Source: Metridium senile (lineage: Eukaryota > Cnidaria > Anthozoa > Actiniaria > Metridiidae). Taken from it: a stretch of 64,000 nucleotides of DNA. The translations under genes were made by a program, and so were the position numbers. The stretch lies in contig OX459100.1 in assembly GCA_949775045.1 (NCBI GenBank), positions 654,501-718,500 on the forward strand, in the 5' to 3' direction. The notes under the pieces are model-generated. The model searched no databases and was not told the origin of the DNA. It saw nothing but the letters and a program-made list of their open reading frames with translations. Shown here one piece after another: positions 49,405 through 61,700 of the stretch (within the stretch, counting starts at the first letter, position 1; each line of letters begins with the position of its first letter).

Positions 49405-49800
49405 TAATAATAATAATGATAATGTATTTATATAGCGCACTTTCTATGTGTATATATTCAAATGCGCTTTACACATTGTAGTTAGCTGTTAGTAGTTAGT
49501 ATATATTAGTGTAAGTGTAGGCCTTTCACTGAGGATGGTCGTGACCTGCGTCCTCAGTCGTTCTTTTACGTCCCCCCGATTAATGGTTAGTGTGTGAGTG
49601 GCGAGACGGGACCTCCGATTTAAAGTCCTTATCCGAGAGGACTCGAAGCCTAACAATTATAAACCGAAATAAATACAAAGTTATAACATTCTCCTCAATT
49701 ATTTAAAGACCCTGAGTGATGGTCCGGCTGGGGTTTGAACCCCCACCTCCCGGTTAACAGGCCGTGCTCTCCCAACTGAGCTAACCCGTTAATCGGTACG
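49405..49800 (-). mobile_element. tRNA-derived SINE, second family, unit B only
   Basis: Read on the minus strand, it begins with a tRNA-like head (gttagctcagttgggagagc as box A, ggggttcaaacccc as box B). It ends with agtgcgctatataaatacat and an ATT-rich tail. The site is unoccupied in unit A (about 29256-29280), where a short segment differs. Confidence 0.85.
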
Positions 49801-49882
49801 TCAAAAACGTCGCAGACTACCACCACTGCACAGTATTTTCTAAAGTCTACATATACCCGGATGATCACAATTCATCTATATG

Positions 49883-50198
49883 CAGGGTTCGTACGGGTTT
49901 TGGAAAGTCTTGGAAAGTTTTGGAAATTGGTAATGCATTTTTCCAGGACCTGGAAAGTTTTGGAAAATTCCTTTTTCACCTGCTGGGCTATGGAAAAGTT
50001 ATGAATCTTTTGTCGGTTGCCCAGCTACTACCTTGCAAAGGACTGTTTTCGTTGTAATTAAAAAACGGCTGGTGATTTTTTTGCCTGCCGCAATCAATGC
50101 TCGTTGGCACTTTTCGCTTGTGTGGTTTTGGAATTTTGAGTAATAGGCTTTGAAAAAGTTTTGGAAATTTTCTCTGAGGATTCTGTACGAACCCTGTA
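49883..50198. mobile_element. TIR MITE beginning cagggttcgtac, unit B only
   Basis: cagggttcgtac and the inverse gtacgaaccctg bound about 316 bp rich in ttttggaaa motifs. Absent from the homologous place in unit A (about 29350-29360). No coding capacity. The target duplication is not clear. Confidence 0.8.
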
Positions 50199-50545
50199 TG
50201 TGATATACGATACCTTATCTATAATTCGATCATTTTCAAAAACAAAAAAACAAAAAGGCGCACCTTTGCCTTGCTATATCAACAATATGGTGCAAAAATT
50301 ACCTAGCTAAATGTGCACTTGCACTTTTGGTTAAAAGTACCAAGTTTGGCACACTTATAGTATTCGATAAGCTGATCAATAAAGGCTATGGGCCCAGCCC
50401 AATATCACCCAGGGGGTGTCACGTAGGGCAAATGTACCTAAAAAATTATAAAACACATGCAATTGTACCCAAACAATTTCAAATATGCAAAACGTATAGT
50501 TATAAATGCTCCTAAAATTAGGTGTTGATTTGAGTTCGCGATGTG

Positions 50546-53500
50546 TCATTGACAGACCATTCCTTTAGCTTGCTCAAGGATATCAATTATTTCTTCCATA
50601 CTTGGACGATCCTCAGGTTTCTGTTGGATGCATCTACTTATCAATGTCTTGTGACATTGATTGGTTACCATAGCAACTTGCTCGTTTCTTCGCGTAGCAT
50701 CAGGTTCTTCAGGAATATTCATTTCAAACAAGAGAACTCCAAAGCTGTACACATCAATCTAAAAAAAACAAGATTTTTGAGAATTTTACTTTGGAATTTT
50801 TCAATGATTTTTTATAAATCCTGTCATTTATAGATAATTGTAGCCACAGGTAGCCCAAGCTAACTATCTGTGGCGTGCTATGGGAGAATATACGGTGATG
50901 TTATGAATTTTACCCTTTTATGTATTTTCTCTACTACTCGGTCACAACTGCTCCAAATGGCTTGAAACTCCACAGGGAGTCAAAGTAAAACACAAGAAAC
51001 AACTAAGAACGTTTATTTTTATTATTTATTCAAATTTTATATATTTTCAAAATCGCCGTATATTCTCCTATATAGAACGCTTATAAGTCCACAGACAGTT
51101 AGCTTGGGCTACCTGTGTTGTAACGTAAGTCAAAAATTACCGTGCAATGGGGGTCACCGTATTGCTTATAGAGTTATAAGATATAGTAAAAGTAGGTATT
51201 TGCAATAATTTGCGGTGATTTTGCTCAAAAGTACCTACTCAAAGCAGTCTAGAGGATGGAAACGTATTCTGCTAGGAAAAGTATTAGACTATATCAAATG
51301 ATAGATCTAAGGTTTATCTAACATTTCCTGTCATAAAAATCATTGAATCATTGCAAAGTATGGGTAAAAGTGAATTCTAGAAACAAAATCATACGCCAAT
51401 TACGCACTCCTACATCTGTATAGAGCTGTAACATTTGTAAAATTTCAGAAAATCCAATCATGCAATGAATATTTTATCTTTATTCTAAATCATCAGTATA
51501 ATAAATGCAGCCATAAAAAGAAAAGAAAATGGGAATCACCGTGCTAGTTAAAGCGCTATAAGCGAAAGACGTCGTTAAAATTCAAAAATTATATTGTTTG
51601 GTCGAGTGGGACTGGGCACCATTCGCTTTCAAGACTCCCTTTATCATTATTTAGTTTGTTTGAAGCTTAAAAGCTGAGAAAAGACATCATTTGGCTTTGA
51701 TTTGCTTCCTCGCCCATGGCACTTCTGACATTTTTCTTGAACAAGATGTGCGCGAGCATGATACGCGGAAGCAAGTATCTGGAACTACCTTTTAAAGCAC
51801 ACTTTACACTCGCACCCGATTACATGCGTTCCATGTTCACATATCGTGACAGTACAACTTCATATTCGCTGAGAGACACCGAGGGTAAACTAGCTATTCC
51901 AAAAGCCTCGCACCAACTATCTCAAAAACAGCTTTTGGCTTTACGGCAATTAAGCAAACACTCTAAATAGTTTTAAAAGGGGCTGCAGTGAGGTTTTGTG
52001 ATATATTTTAGATTTTAGATATAAGCACGGCTCTCATGCAAAGCAGGAGTTATATACATGTATATATTCATTAGTCTTTTGTACATATAAGTAGATATAA
52101 ATAGATTCCATATTTTTTTTGTAATTATAATTTTGTAATCTGATTAGAGACACCGTGGATAAATAAAGGCATATTATATCATTGTTAGCATATGTGGTAT
52201 GGTGTGTAATGTGGTGTGGTATAGCTTGATATGGTGTGGTAAAAGGTAGTGTAGTGTGGTATAATGTTGTAAAGTGTAGTGAAGTGTGGTGTGGTATCGG
52301 TGGTGCAGGCCCGTTGCGGAGGGGGAGGGGGGATGGTGGCAGAGATTTGCCACTAACCTTTTAGTGGCAAGATTTTTGGTGGTACGATAGAGATTTTGAA
52401 AGTCGGGCCCCTCCAGATTTCTTTACCTTGCTACGGGCCTGTGGTGTGATGTGGTATAGTGTAGTGTAGTGCGATATATTGTGGTGTTCTATATAGTGTA
52501 GTGTGGTATAATATGTAGTGTGGTATAGTGTATTGAAGTGTGGTATAGTGTGGTGTGGTGTGTCACATACCTTGGGTGTTTGTAGTACAAAATTCACTGC
52601 TTCAGGGGCAGAGTACATAGGAGCTCCAGGGCACAAGGTCACACATTGTTGAATGAAGTTAGTAGAACCGTAATCGGACAATTTGGCTCTCCAAGAATCA
52701 TTATGTCTAGTTAGTAACACGTTTCCGCTACTAATGTCGCGATGAATGATTGGATCAGGACGGTTAAGATGCAAGTAGTTTAATGCTCTAGCTACATCAA
52801 GTGCAATAGCGAACACTTCTCCAGACTGTAGTAATATCCTGTGGTGTAAAAGAGCTCTTAAACTGGTATCCATTAACTCCGTTACAAATAATGGACTTGA
52901 AGAGTCTTCAGCGGTAGCACCAATGAACTGAAGAAGACATGGATGGCGGCATCTTGATGCCATGTTCATTTCTCTCTCAAAACGGCTTCTATTTCGTTGA
53001 GAGAGGATGACCTGATGGATTCTTTTGACAGCAACTGTTGTTCCACGAAACTTTCCTTCAACCACTTCTCCCCATGACCCTCTACCGATTATTTTATCAG
53101 ACAGAAATATCTCTTCTCTGTTCAAGACCCAATCACGTGCTTCGCTAACAAGTTGGTTGTATCTTTCTTCCTGTTCGTTGGCTCGTTCCTGCATTCTCTG
53201 GATTTGAGTCTCTGCTTCTGCTTCTGCTTCTGCTCTCTGTCTTTCCACTCGCTGCAAAGTCTGCTGTTCAGTAGCCACTTGCCTCTCTGCTTCTGCTCTC
53301 TGTCTTTCCACTTGCTGCAACGTCTGTCGTTCAGTGGCCACTTGCCTCTCTGCTTCTGCTCTCTGTCTTTCCACTTGCTGCAAAGTCTGTCGTTCAGTGG
53401 CCACTTGCCTCTCTGCTTCTGCTCTCTGTCTTTCCACTTGCTGCAAAGTCTTTCGTTCAGTGGCCACTTGCCTCTCTGCTTCTGCTCTCTGTCTTTTTAC

Positions 53501-56500
53501 TTGCTGCGAAGTCTGTTGTTCAGTGGCAACTTGCCTCTCTGCTTCTGCTCTCTGTCTTTCCACTTGCTGCAAAGTCTGTCGTTCAATGGCCACTTGCCTC
53601 TCTGCTTCTGCTCTCTGTCTTTTTACTTGCTGCGAAGTCTGTTGTTCAGTGGCAACTTGCCTCTCTGCTTCTGCTCTCTGTCTTCCCACTTGCTGCAACG
53701 TCTGTCGTTCAATGGCCACTTGCCTCTCTGCTTCTGCTCTCTGTCTTTCCACTTGGCGCAACGTCTCTCGTTCAGTGGCCACTTGCCTCTCTGCTTCTGC
53801 TCTCTGTCTTTCCACTCGCTGCAAAGTCTGCTGTTCAGTAGCCACTTGCCTCTCTGCTTCTGCTCTCTGTCTTTCCACTTGCTGCAACGTCTGTCGTTCA
53901 GTGGCCACTTGCCTCTCTGCTTCTGCTCTCTGTCTTTCCACTTGGCGCAACGTCTGTCGTTCAGTGGCCACTTGCCTCTCTGCTTCTGCTCTCTGTCTTT
54001 CCACTTGCTGCAAAGTCTGTTGTTCAGTGGCCACTTTCCTCTCTGCTTCTTGTCTGGCATGTTGTTCATGCATATGTCCAGTTTGGACTCCATAAGCAGT
54101 TCCACAGATAGGACACTTTTTGTTGTGCTTAAATGCTTCGTCAATGCAAGATCTACAGAACTGATGCTCACACTTTGGCATGATTTTCTTCATGTCTTCA
54201 TCATTTTGCTGCTGTGTGTTCTTGTCCTCGTTTTGTTCCATGTTGTCATCAGATACTGTCTCTATTTCTTCCTTTCTTTGTTTTGGAGACTTCTCTGAAG
54301 AATTTTCCTCAATTTTCCGCTTAATATACTTACTGCCTTGAACACCATCTTGCAAAGGTGATGACTTCTCATCAGTACCATCACCTTTGCAACCAGCCGC
54401 AAGACTGAGTCCTTCTTTGGTGACTTGTAGTCCTGGTGGAGAAGCATTGGATTGTGGTGAGTGAAGGTTTTCCTTGGACTGCTGCTCATCTGTAGGCTGC
54501 GGTGGTTGATGGGCTGCTGTAGGTTCATCTTGCTGCTGTCCTGTTGAACTACTAGTAGTCTCGCTGTCTTCATAGTGTGATTTCATGTGCTCTGTTCCTG
54601 GTTCACTAGTTTCTTGATGGTCATCGAGTTGTTTGTCTGATGGCGTATTTACTCTCTTTCCAGCCCCAGGGACTGTGGTAAGGTTAGCAGGCACTTTAAT
54701 AGCTCCCCTACCTCTACCCTTGTATGTACATGTTTTTCCATTCCTATTAGAACTTAATCCATTGGTACCTTTTGGTAAATTTTTGTCGCTTTTGTTCGAG
54801 GTACTCTTATCTGTAACGATGACATCGCTGCCGTCTTTAGAATCACTCGTTTTGTAATCAGTCTTTTCTTGTGGTGTTACTTCTATTTGTAATTTTTTGG
54901 TTTGATGGTCATTATCAACATAGCCACTTTCTGTCAATTTTACCTCTTCGTCTTTATTTTCTGTCTTGACATCATTTTTTGTTTCATTATGCCGTTTTTT
55001 AAAGCCGTTCTGGAAAGAACCAGGTTCTCCCTTAGATTCTTCTGCTTGTTGCAATGCAGCCATTGCAGCATACGATTTTGCCTGTTGACTTTTTTCACTG
55101 GATGTGGCATTTGACGGAATTCCACCGGCATCTTTGGGTGCAGTCTTTTTCTCATCATTGGCTGACTTTTTCGATGCGTCTCTGTTGTTTTTTCCAGTGC
55201 CTTTGCTGTCATTATTACTTCCATGATTCTTTCCTTTCGTCTTGTTATCTTCCTTGTTCTCGTTTATCTTAGATTTAGTATCTTTATTTTCTTTGGATAC
55301 TTTGTCGTCCTTTTTGTTCTCAGTTGTCTTTTCTGTACTAGCTTTGCCTGTCTTGACATCTGGAATTTTATTTTTTGTTTCAATTTGCCGGTTTTGAAAG
55401 CCTTTCTGGAAAGAACCAGGTTCTGCCTTAGATTCTTCTGCTTGTTGCAATGCAGCCATTGCAGCATACGATTTTGCCTGTTGACTTTTTTCACTGGATG
55501 TGGCATTTGACGGAATTCCACCGGCATCTTTGGGTGCAGTCTTTTTCTCATCATTGGCTGACTTTTTCGATGCGTCTCTGTTGTTTTTTCCAGTGCCTTT
55601 GCTGTCATTATTACTTCCATGATTCTTTCCTTTCGTCTTGTTATCTTCCTTGTTCTTGTTTATCTTAGATTTAGTATCTTTATTTTCTTTGGATACTTTG
55701 TCGTCCTTTTTGTTCTCAGTTGTCTTTTCTGTACTAGCTTTGCCTGTCTTGACATCTGGAATTTTATTTTTTGTTTCAATTTGCCGGTTTTGAAAGCCTT
55801 TCTGGAAAGAACCAGGTTCTGCCTTAGATTCTTCTGCTTGTTGCAATGCAGCCATTGCAGCATACGATTTTGCCTGTTGACTTTTTTCACTGGATGTGGC
55901 ATTTGACGGAATTCCACCGGCATCTTTGGGTGCAGTCTTTTTCTCATCATTGGCTGACTTTTTCGATGCGTCTCTGTTGTTTTTTCCAGTGCCTTTGCTG
56001 TCATTATTACTTCCATGATTCTTTCCTTTCGTCTTGTTATCTTCCTTGTTCTCGTTTATCTTAGATTTAGTATCTTTATTTTCTTTGGATACTTTGTCGT
56101 CCTTTTTGTTCTCAGTTGTCTTTTCTGTACTAGCTTTGCCTGTCTTGACATCTGGAATTTTAATTTTTGTTTCAATTTGCCGGTTTTGAAAGCCTTTCTG
56201 GAAAGAACCAGGTTCTGCCTTAGATTCTTCTGCTTGTTGCAATGCAGCCATTGCAGCATACGATTTTGCCTGTTGACTTTTTTCACTGGATGTGGCATTT
56301 GACGGAATTCCACCGGCATCTTTGGGTGCAGTCTTTTTCTCATCATTGGCTGACTTTTTCGATGCGTCTCTGTTGTTTTTTCCAGTGCCTTTGCTGTCAT
56401 TATTACTTCCATGATTCTTTCCTTTCGTCTTGTTATCTTCCTTGTTCTCGTTTATCTTAGATTTAGTATCTTTATTTTCTTTGGATACTTTGTCGTCCTT

Positions 56501-58199
56501 TTTGTTCTCAGTTGTCTTTTCTGTACTAGCTTTGCCTGTCTTGACATCTGGAATTTTATTTTTTGTTTCAATTTGCCGGTTTTGAAAGCCTTTCTGGAAA
56601 GAACCAGGTTCTGCCTTAGATTCTTCTGCTTGTTGCAATGCAGCCATTGCAGCATACGATTTTGTCTGTTGACTTTTTTCACTGGATGTGGCATTTGACG
56701 GAATTCCATCGGCATCTTTGGGTGCAGTCTTTTTCTCATCATTGGCTGACTTTTTCGATGCGTCTCTGTTGTTTTTTCCAGTGCCTTTGCTGTCATTATT
56801 ACTTCCATGATTCTTTCCTTTCGTCTTGTTATCTTCCTTGTTCTCGTTTATCTTAGATTTAGTATCTTTATTTTCTTTGGATACTTTGTCGTCCTTTTTG
56901 TTCTCAGTTGTCTTTTCTGTACTAGCTTTGCCTGTCTTGACATCTGGAATTTTATTTTTTGTTTCAATTTGCCGGTTTTGAAAGCCTTTCTGGAAAGAAC
57001 CAGGTTCTGCCTTAGATTCTTCTGCTTGTTGCAATGCAGCCATTGCAGCATACGATTTTGTCTGTTGACTTTTTTCACTGGATGTGGCATTTGACGGAAT
57101 TCCATCGGCATCTTTGGGTGCAGTCTTTTTCTCATCATTGGCTGACTTTTTCGATGCGTCTCTGTTGTTTTTTCCAGTGCCTTTGCTGTCATTATTACTT
57201 CCATGATTCTTTCCTTTCGTCTTGTTATCTTCCTTGTTCTCGTTTATCTTAGATTTAGTATCTTTATTTTCTTTGGATACTTTGTCGTCCTTTTTGTTCT
57301 CAGTTGTCTTTTCTGTACTAGCTTTGCCTGTCTTGACATCTGGAATTTTATTTTTTGTTTCAATTTGCCGGTTTTGAAAGCCTTTCTGGAAAGAACCAGG
57401 TTCTCCCTTAGATTCTTCTGCTTGTTGCAATGCAGCCATTGCAGCATACGATTTTGCCTGTTGACTTTTTTCACTGGATGTGGTATTTGACGGAATTCCA
57501 CCGGCATCTTTGGGTGCAGTCTTTTTCTCATCATTGGCTGACTTTTTCGATGCGTCTCTGTTGTTTTTTCCAGTGCCTTTGCTGTCATTATTACTTCCAT
57601 GATTCTTTCCTTTCGTCTTGTTATCTTCCTTGTTCTCGTTTATCTTAGATTTAGTATCTTTATTTTCTTTGGATACTTTGTCGTCCTTTTTGTTCTCAGT
57701 TGTCTTTTCTGTACTAGCTTTGCCTGTCTTGACATCTGGAATTTTATTTTTTGTTTCAATTTGCCGGTTTTGAAAGCCTTTCTGGAAAGAACCAGGTTCT
57801 CTCTCTGGTGTTTTCTGTAAACCTTTTTGTCGTCTGATCGCAGCCATTGCAGCATACGATTTTGGTGGCTCAGTCTTTTCACTGGATATGGCATTGGACG
57901 GAATACCACCATCTTTAGTTACTGTCTTCTGCTCATCATTAGCTTTCTTTGTCGACTCGTCTTTGTTGTTATTTCCTGTGCCTTTGCTGTCTGTACCCTT
58001 ATTCAAGTATCGTTTATGGAATTCCTTTCTAAATACTTCATTAGTTGGAAAATCGATGTTGACAAAACGAATGTCCTTTAGTTGGTTATTAGAGGTAACT
58101 TCACAGCTAAACGCCTCTGCTGCAGTAAACAACATCTCAGCACATATCTCCCTTGGTACTCCAAATATTCCTGAGCTTATCGCAGGGAGTGCGATGGAC
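50546..58199 (-). CDS. Gene 5: macrodomain (C-half)-repeat region-partial RING-coiled coil-TKL-type kinase; 5' exons not in window
   Basis: Two exons: 52571-58199 (5629 nt, fully open) and 50546-50758, about 1946 residues in the window. The first exon starts at an acceptor with the macrodomain C-half (PAISSGIFGVPREIC). It then runs through a K/E/N-rich region with seven 132-residue repeats, a proline/glutamine-containing linker, a RING lacking its first CxxC (CEHQFCRSC ... CPIC), 13 coiled-coil repeats of 21 residues, and the kinase N-lobe (GRGSWGEV, VAVKRI, HRDISSGNVLL, SDYGS). The second exon completes the kinase (DVYSFGVLLFEM, EDRPSMEEI). The macrodomain N-half, KH and RRM exons should lie to the right but are not seen before 64000; a LINE occupies that side. 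The protein would couple ADP-ribose recognition to phosphorylation. Probably functional, as the frame is open over 5.6 kb. Confidence 0.85.
51697..52170 (+). mobile_element. LINE C-terminal relic (copy B)
   Basis: Duplicate of 32220-32690. A 4-bp difference (caattaagc for caagc) makes its open frame end ten residues earlier with a different tail, as expected for non-selected sequence. Located in the kinase intron of gene 5. Confidence 0.7.
52195..52568. repeat. TGTGGTATAG-type minisatellite (copy B)
   Basis: Counterpart of 32695-33088 in the kinase intron of gene 5, adjacent to the donor at 52570. Confidence 0.85.
53225..54050 (-). repeat. Coding 63-bp repeat, 13 copies (gene 5 coiled coil)
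   Basis: In-frame 63-bp units encoding QTLQQVERQRAEAERQVATE and variants. The variants QQTSQQVK and RQTLQQV recur in pairs, so blocks of two units were themselves duplicated. K1 has six units. Confidence 0.93.
55010..57802 (-). repeat. Coding 396-bp tandem repeat, seven copies (gene 5)
   Basis: The same 396-bp unit repeats exactly in register (atgattctttcctttcg at 55223 is shortened, then recurs at 55619, 56015, 56411, 56807, 57203 and 57599). It encodes 132 residues rich in K, E, N and D with a conserved less-charged motif SYAAMAALQQAEES. Units are almost identical, differing at single bases. Genes 1 and 3 each have one related unit with SYAAMAA-like PKTYAAIAAIKRQ or PKAYAAMAAIKRQ. Confidence 0.93.
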
Positions 58200-58242
58200 C
58201 TGAAATTTGATATAGAGTAGTAAAAGTCATGCGTTGAAAAAT

Positions 58243-58403
58243 CCAGCATGCAGAGCAGGCGTTCTTTTGGCGTTTTGGAGAATTTAGGATCTTGGTCTTC
58301 CTGTGTTACATTTTTGACCGAGCGAAATATTCGCCCGTTCAACACAGGAAGCCCAAAGCCCGATTTTCCCCCAAAACCCGAAAGAACGCCTGTTTTGCAG
58401 GCT
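58243..58403. mobile_element. Short TIR element, family 'cagcctgca' (copy 3 of 3)
   Basis: cagcatgcagagcaggcgtt at the left and aacgcctgttttgcaggct at the right, in the intron upstream of the gene 5 long exon, equivalent to 13453-13587. Confidence 0.78.
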
Positions 58404-58429
58404 ATGAAAAATCAGAAATAACTGAGTGG

Positions 58430-58768
58430 TTTTTCGTCTTTTTGTCTGTTTTTGTGTGTGTGTGTGTTCGTTTGTTTATTTGTTTGTTTATTTGTTAGTT
58501 TAATGGTTTGTTGGTTTGTTTATTTGTTTGTTTGTTTATTTGTTAGTTTAATGGGTTGTTGGTTTGTTTGTTTATTTGTTGGTTTGTTTATTTGTTAGTT
58601 TAATGGTTTGTTGGTTTGTTTGTTTATTTGTTTGTTTTTTGTTTGTTTTTATTTTTTGTTTGTTTATTTGCATTTTGTTTGTTTTATGTTTGCCTGTTTG
58701 TTTTTTGTTTGTTTGTTTATTTGTTTGCTTGTTTGTTTATTTTTTTATATTTGTTTGTTTATTGGTTT
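58430..58768. repeat. TTTG/TTTA-rich simple repeat
   Basis: Long tttgtttattt tract with interspersed ttagtttaatggtttgttgg units, equivalent to 13600-13870. No coding potential. Confidence 0.9.
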
Positions 58769-61700
58769 AATAATAATAATAATAATAAACTTTATTTAAA
58801 GAAGGTTAAACAAACACTTACAAAGTGCACCAGTTTAGCAAAAGCTAATCTTCCACTGGGCCTTCTGGCATATAATATAAAATTAAAGTATAAAACAGAA
58901 ATGTAAATAATACAATATAAATATAAATATAACATATAATTTATACAATATAATACAAAACTAGATAAATGTGCTAAATAAATAGATAACAAACATGGGA
59001 ATTGCAAAAAATAAATGGTAAATATAGAATTGGAATTTATAGATACAAGTATATAGTAATAATAGATATTGTCTTACAATGAGTGTATCTAGTGGAGACT
59101 AGTTTGAAATTATATACATATCTAAAAGATATTTAAATAGTGTCTTCTTGAAGATTTTAATTGTTTCTGATGATTTAATATCCTGTGGTAAGCTATTATA
59201 AAGAGCTGCACCACTGAAGGAAAAACTATTTCTTGTAAGGGCTCAGTTTAAGGTGGATCACTATAGTTTTCGGAAAGCCACACAAGACCGTTTTAAACGT
59301 CGTTTTGACAAACTTCCCAATTTTCGATTGACCTGAAACTTTTACAGATTATCAGTCTTAGACTGAAATTTAAAACAATATACTTTGTTTTTAGATTTGT
59401 ATTTTAATAGCAGCGATATACAGGAAAAACGGAAATCAGTTGCGCCTAAATTGTAGACGAACGCGATGAGATCTCGAAAAGCGGCTACCACCACAGTAAA
59501 TTACAACATTAGGCACTCAAAATATCAAAGAATTAAAGAAATCTGTATGTTTGATTTCGAGAAAATTACAGATATATTTTGTACTTTGTAGTTTTGAGTG
59601 TTAGAAGGAATCACTTAATGTGTGGCAATGTGACTTACAATAACTGAACAAATAGCGCTCAAAAACCGTCAAAACCTTCCCTGTACATATATGTCTTTAG
59701 TTACTAAGTTTGGGACAATAAATCGTTCACAGTATTGAGAAATTATTTTTTTTCTTAGAGATGTTAAGGCTTGACTTCAAGCGAAAACACATCACTGTTG
59801 CGCTTTTCTATAAATATTCAAAACTGCCGTTTACATTTTTCTGTAAAACTCACAAACTCTTCTCCAAAGTACTAGAAATGCTATCCTGAAGCTTCATTTC
59901 AATTGAGGCATTTAAAGGTGGTAAAAAAAATTAAACTTGGATATCTTAACGAAGCCGACTCGTTCGGCTGTTCACGACCACTAATGATGCAAATCTGCGT
60001 TACATTCTGGAGTCACGACGCAATACACCGTGACGGTTTTGGTTGAGTTATTACTTCCGGCGATAAAAATAAATTTCGCTAATTGCTTCATTCCATTGTT
60101 CTTTTGATTACATCTGACTGCATGTAGTGATACATTCCTTTGTGCCGGTTGAATTTGTGAAATGAATTGCAAATTAGTTACCTTTTCTCTCAAAATACCT
60201 GCGAATAAAAAGTCACAACTAACAAAAGAACAATGGAATGAAGAAATTAGCGAAATTTATTATCATAAAGTGCTATATGTTTTGTGGATTTAGCATTTAG
60301 ATTCCGTCTACACGGATCCGGATACTTTTGAAACCGCATACTTTTTGATGCGAATCGGCCTATCGTCCACACGTATCCAGTGAATCCGGTCGCCGAAACC
60401 GCATACTTTCACTTGAATCCTCCGGATACGCGGATTCGTGTGGACGCAAATATTTCTATGCGGTTTCAGCCGGATCAGATTCTTGCATTGTACAAATTAA
60501 CTGAAGATTAGTTTTTTTGATTGCCACGTAATTCAAATATCTCAAGAAGAAAGAAGCATTAAAAACAAAATTAATCATCTTAAGTCGTTGCTTTTTTCCA
60601 TTTATTTCTATGAGGGTAAACTAACTCAGCTCCAGCCCTCCCCTCCCTTCCCTGGCTCTTTCTTTTATCGCCGGAAGTAATAACTCATCCAAAACCGTCA
60701 CGGTGTATTGCGTCGTGACTCCAGAATGTAACGCAGATTTGCATCATTAGCGGCCGTGAACAGCCGAACGAGTCGGCTTCGTTAAGATATCCAAGTTTAT
60801 TTTTTTTTACCACCTTTAAATGCCTCAATTGAAATGAAGCTTCAGGATAGCATTTCTAGTACTTTGGAGAAGAGTTTGTGAGTTTTACAGAAAAATGTAA
60901 ACGGCAGTTTTGAATATTTATAGAAAAGCGCAACAGTGATGTGTTTTCGCTTGAAGTCAAGCCTTAACATCTCTAAGAAAAAAAATAATTTCTCAATACT
61001 GTGAACGATTTATTGTCCCAAACTTAGTAAATAAAGACATATATGTACAGGGAAGGTTTTGACGGTTTTTGAGCGCTATTTGTTCAGTTATTGTAAGTCA
61101 CATTGCCACACAATTGAGTGATTCCTTCTAACACTCAAAACTACAAAGTACAAAATATATCTGTAATTTTCTCGAAATCAAACATACAGATTTCTTTAAT
61201 TCTTTGATATTTTGAGTGCCTAATGTTGTAGTTTACTGTGGTAGTAGCCGCTTTTCGAGATCTCATCGCGTTCGTCTACAATTTAAGCGCAACTGATTTC
61301 CGTTTTTCCTGTATATCGCTGCTATTAAAATACAAATCTAAAAACAAAGTATATTGTTTTAAATTTCAGACTAAGACTGATAATCTGTAAAAGTTTCAGG
61401 TCAATCGAAAATTGGGAAGTTTGTCAAAACGACGTTTATAACGGCCTGGTGTGGCTTTTCAAAAACTATAGTGATCCACCTTAAACTAGCCATGCTAAAT
61501 CTGATACCCTGTATAAATATTGATTTAAATAAATAAATAAATAAAATAATTTATAATTTATAATTAGGTATCCATAGATTACCATTTGCTGAACTTCTGG
61601 TATTACGTTTAGACACAGTTGAAAGTAGTTTAAACATATTTTTGATATACTCAGGAACAAGGCCATGCAGGGCTTTGTAGACCATTACAGCTAATCTAAA

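Larger units (their letters stand above)
48591..50545. other. Intergenic region between gene 4 and gene 5
   Basis: Matches 28454-29710 (3' flanks of two convergent genes) apart from a SINE at 49405-49800 and a TIR element at 49883-50198. No further gene is seen. Confidence 0.6.

Noticed and set aside
49730..49800. tRNA gene
   Set aside because: It has box A and B like a tRNA but continues into a body and ATT-rich tail, so it is the head of a SINE.
55010..57802. CRISPR-like array
   Set aside because: Direct repeats are 396 bp, contiguous and coding, without spacers; the genome is eukaryotic.
59981..60193. 70-residue frame in the foldback element as a transposase remnant
   Set aside because: No recognisable transposase motif; it lies partly in an inverted arm and is probably chance.
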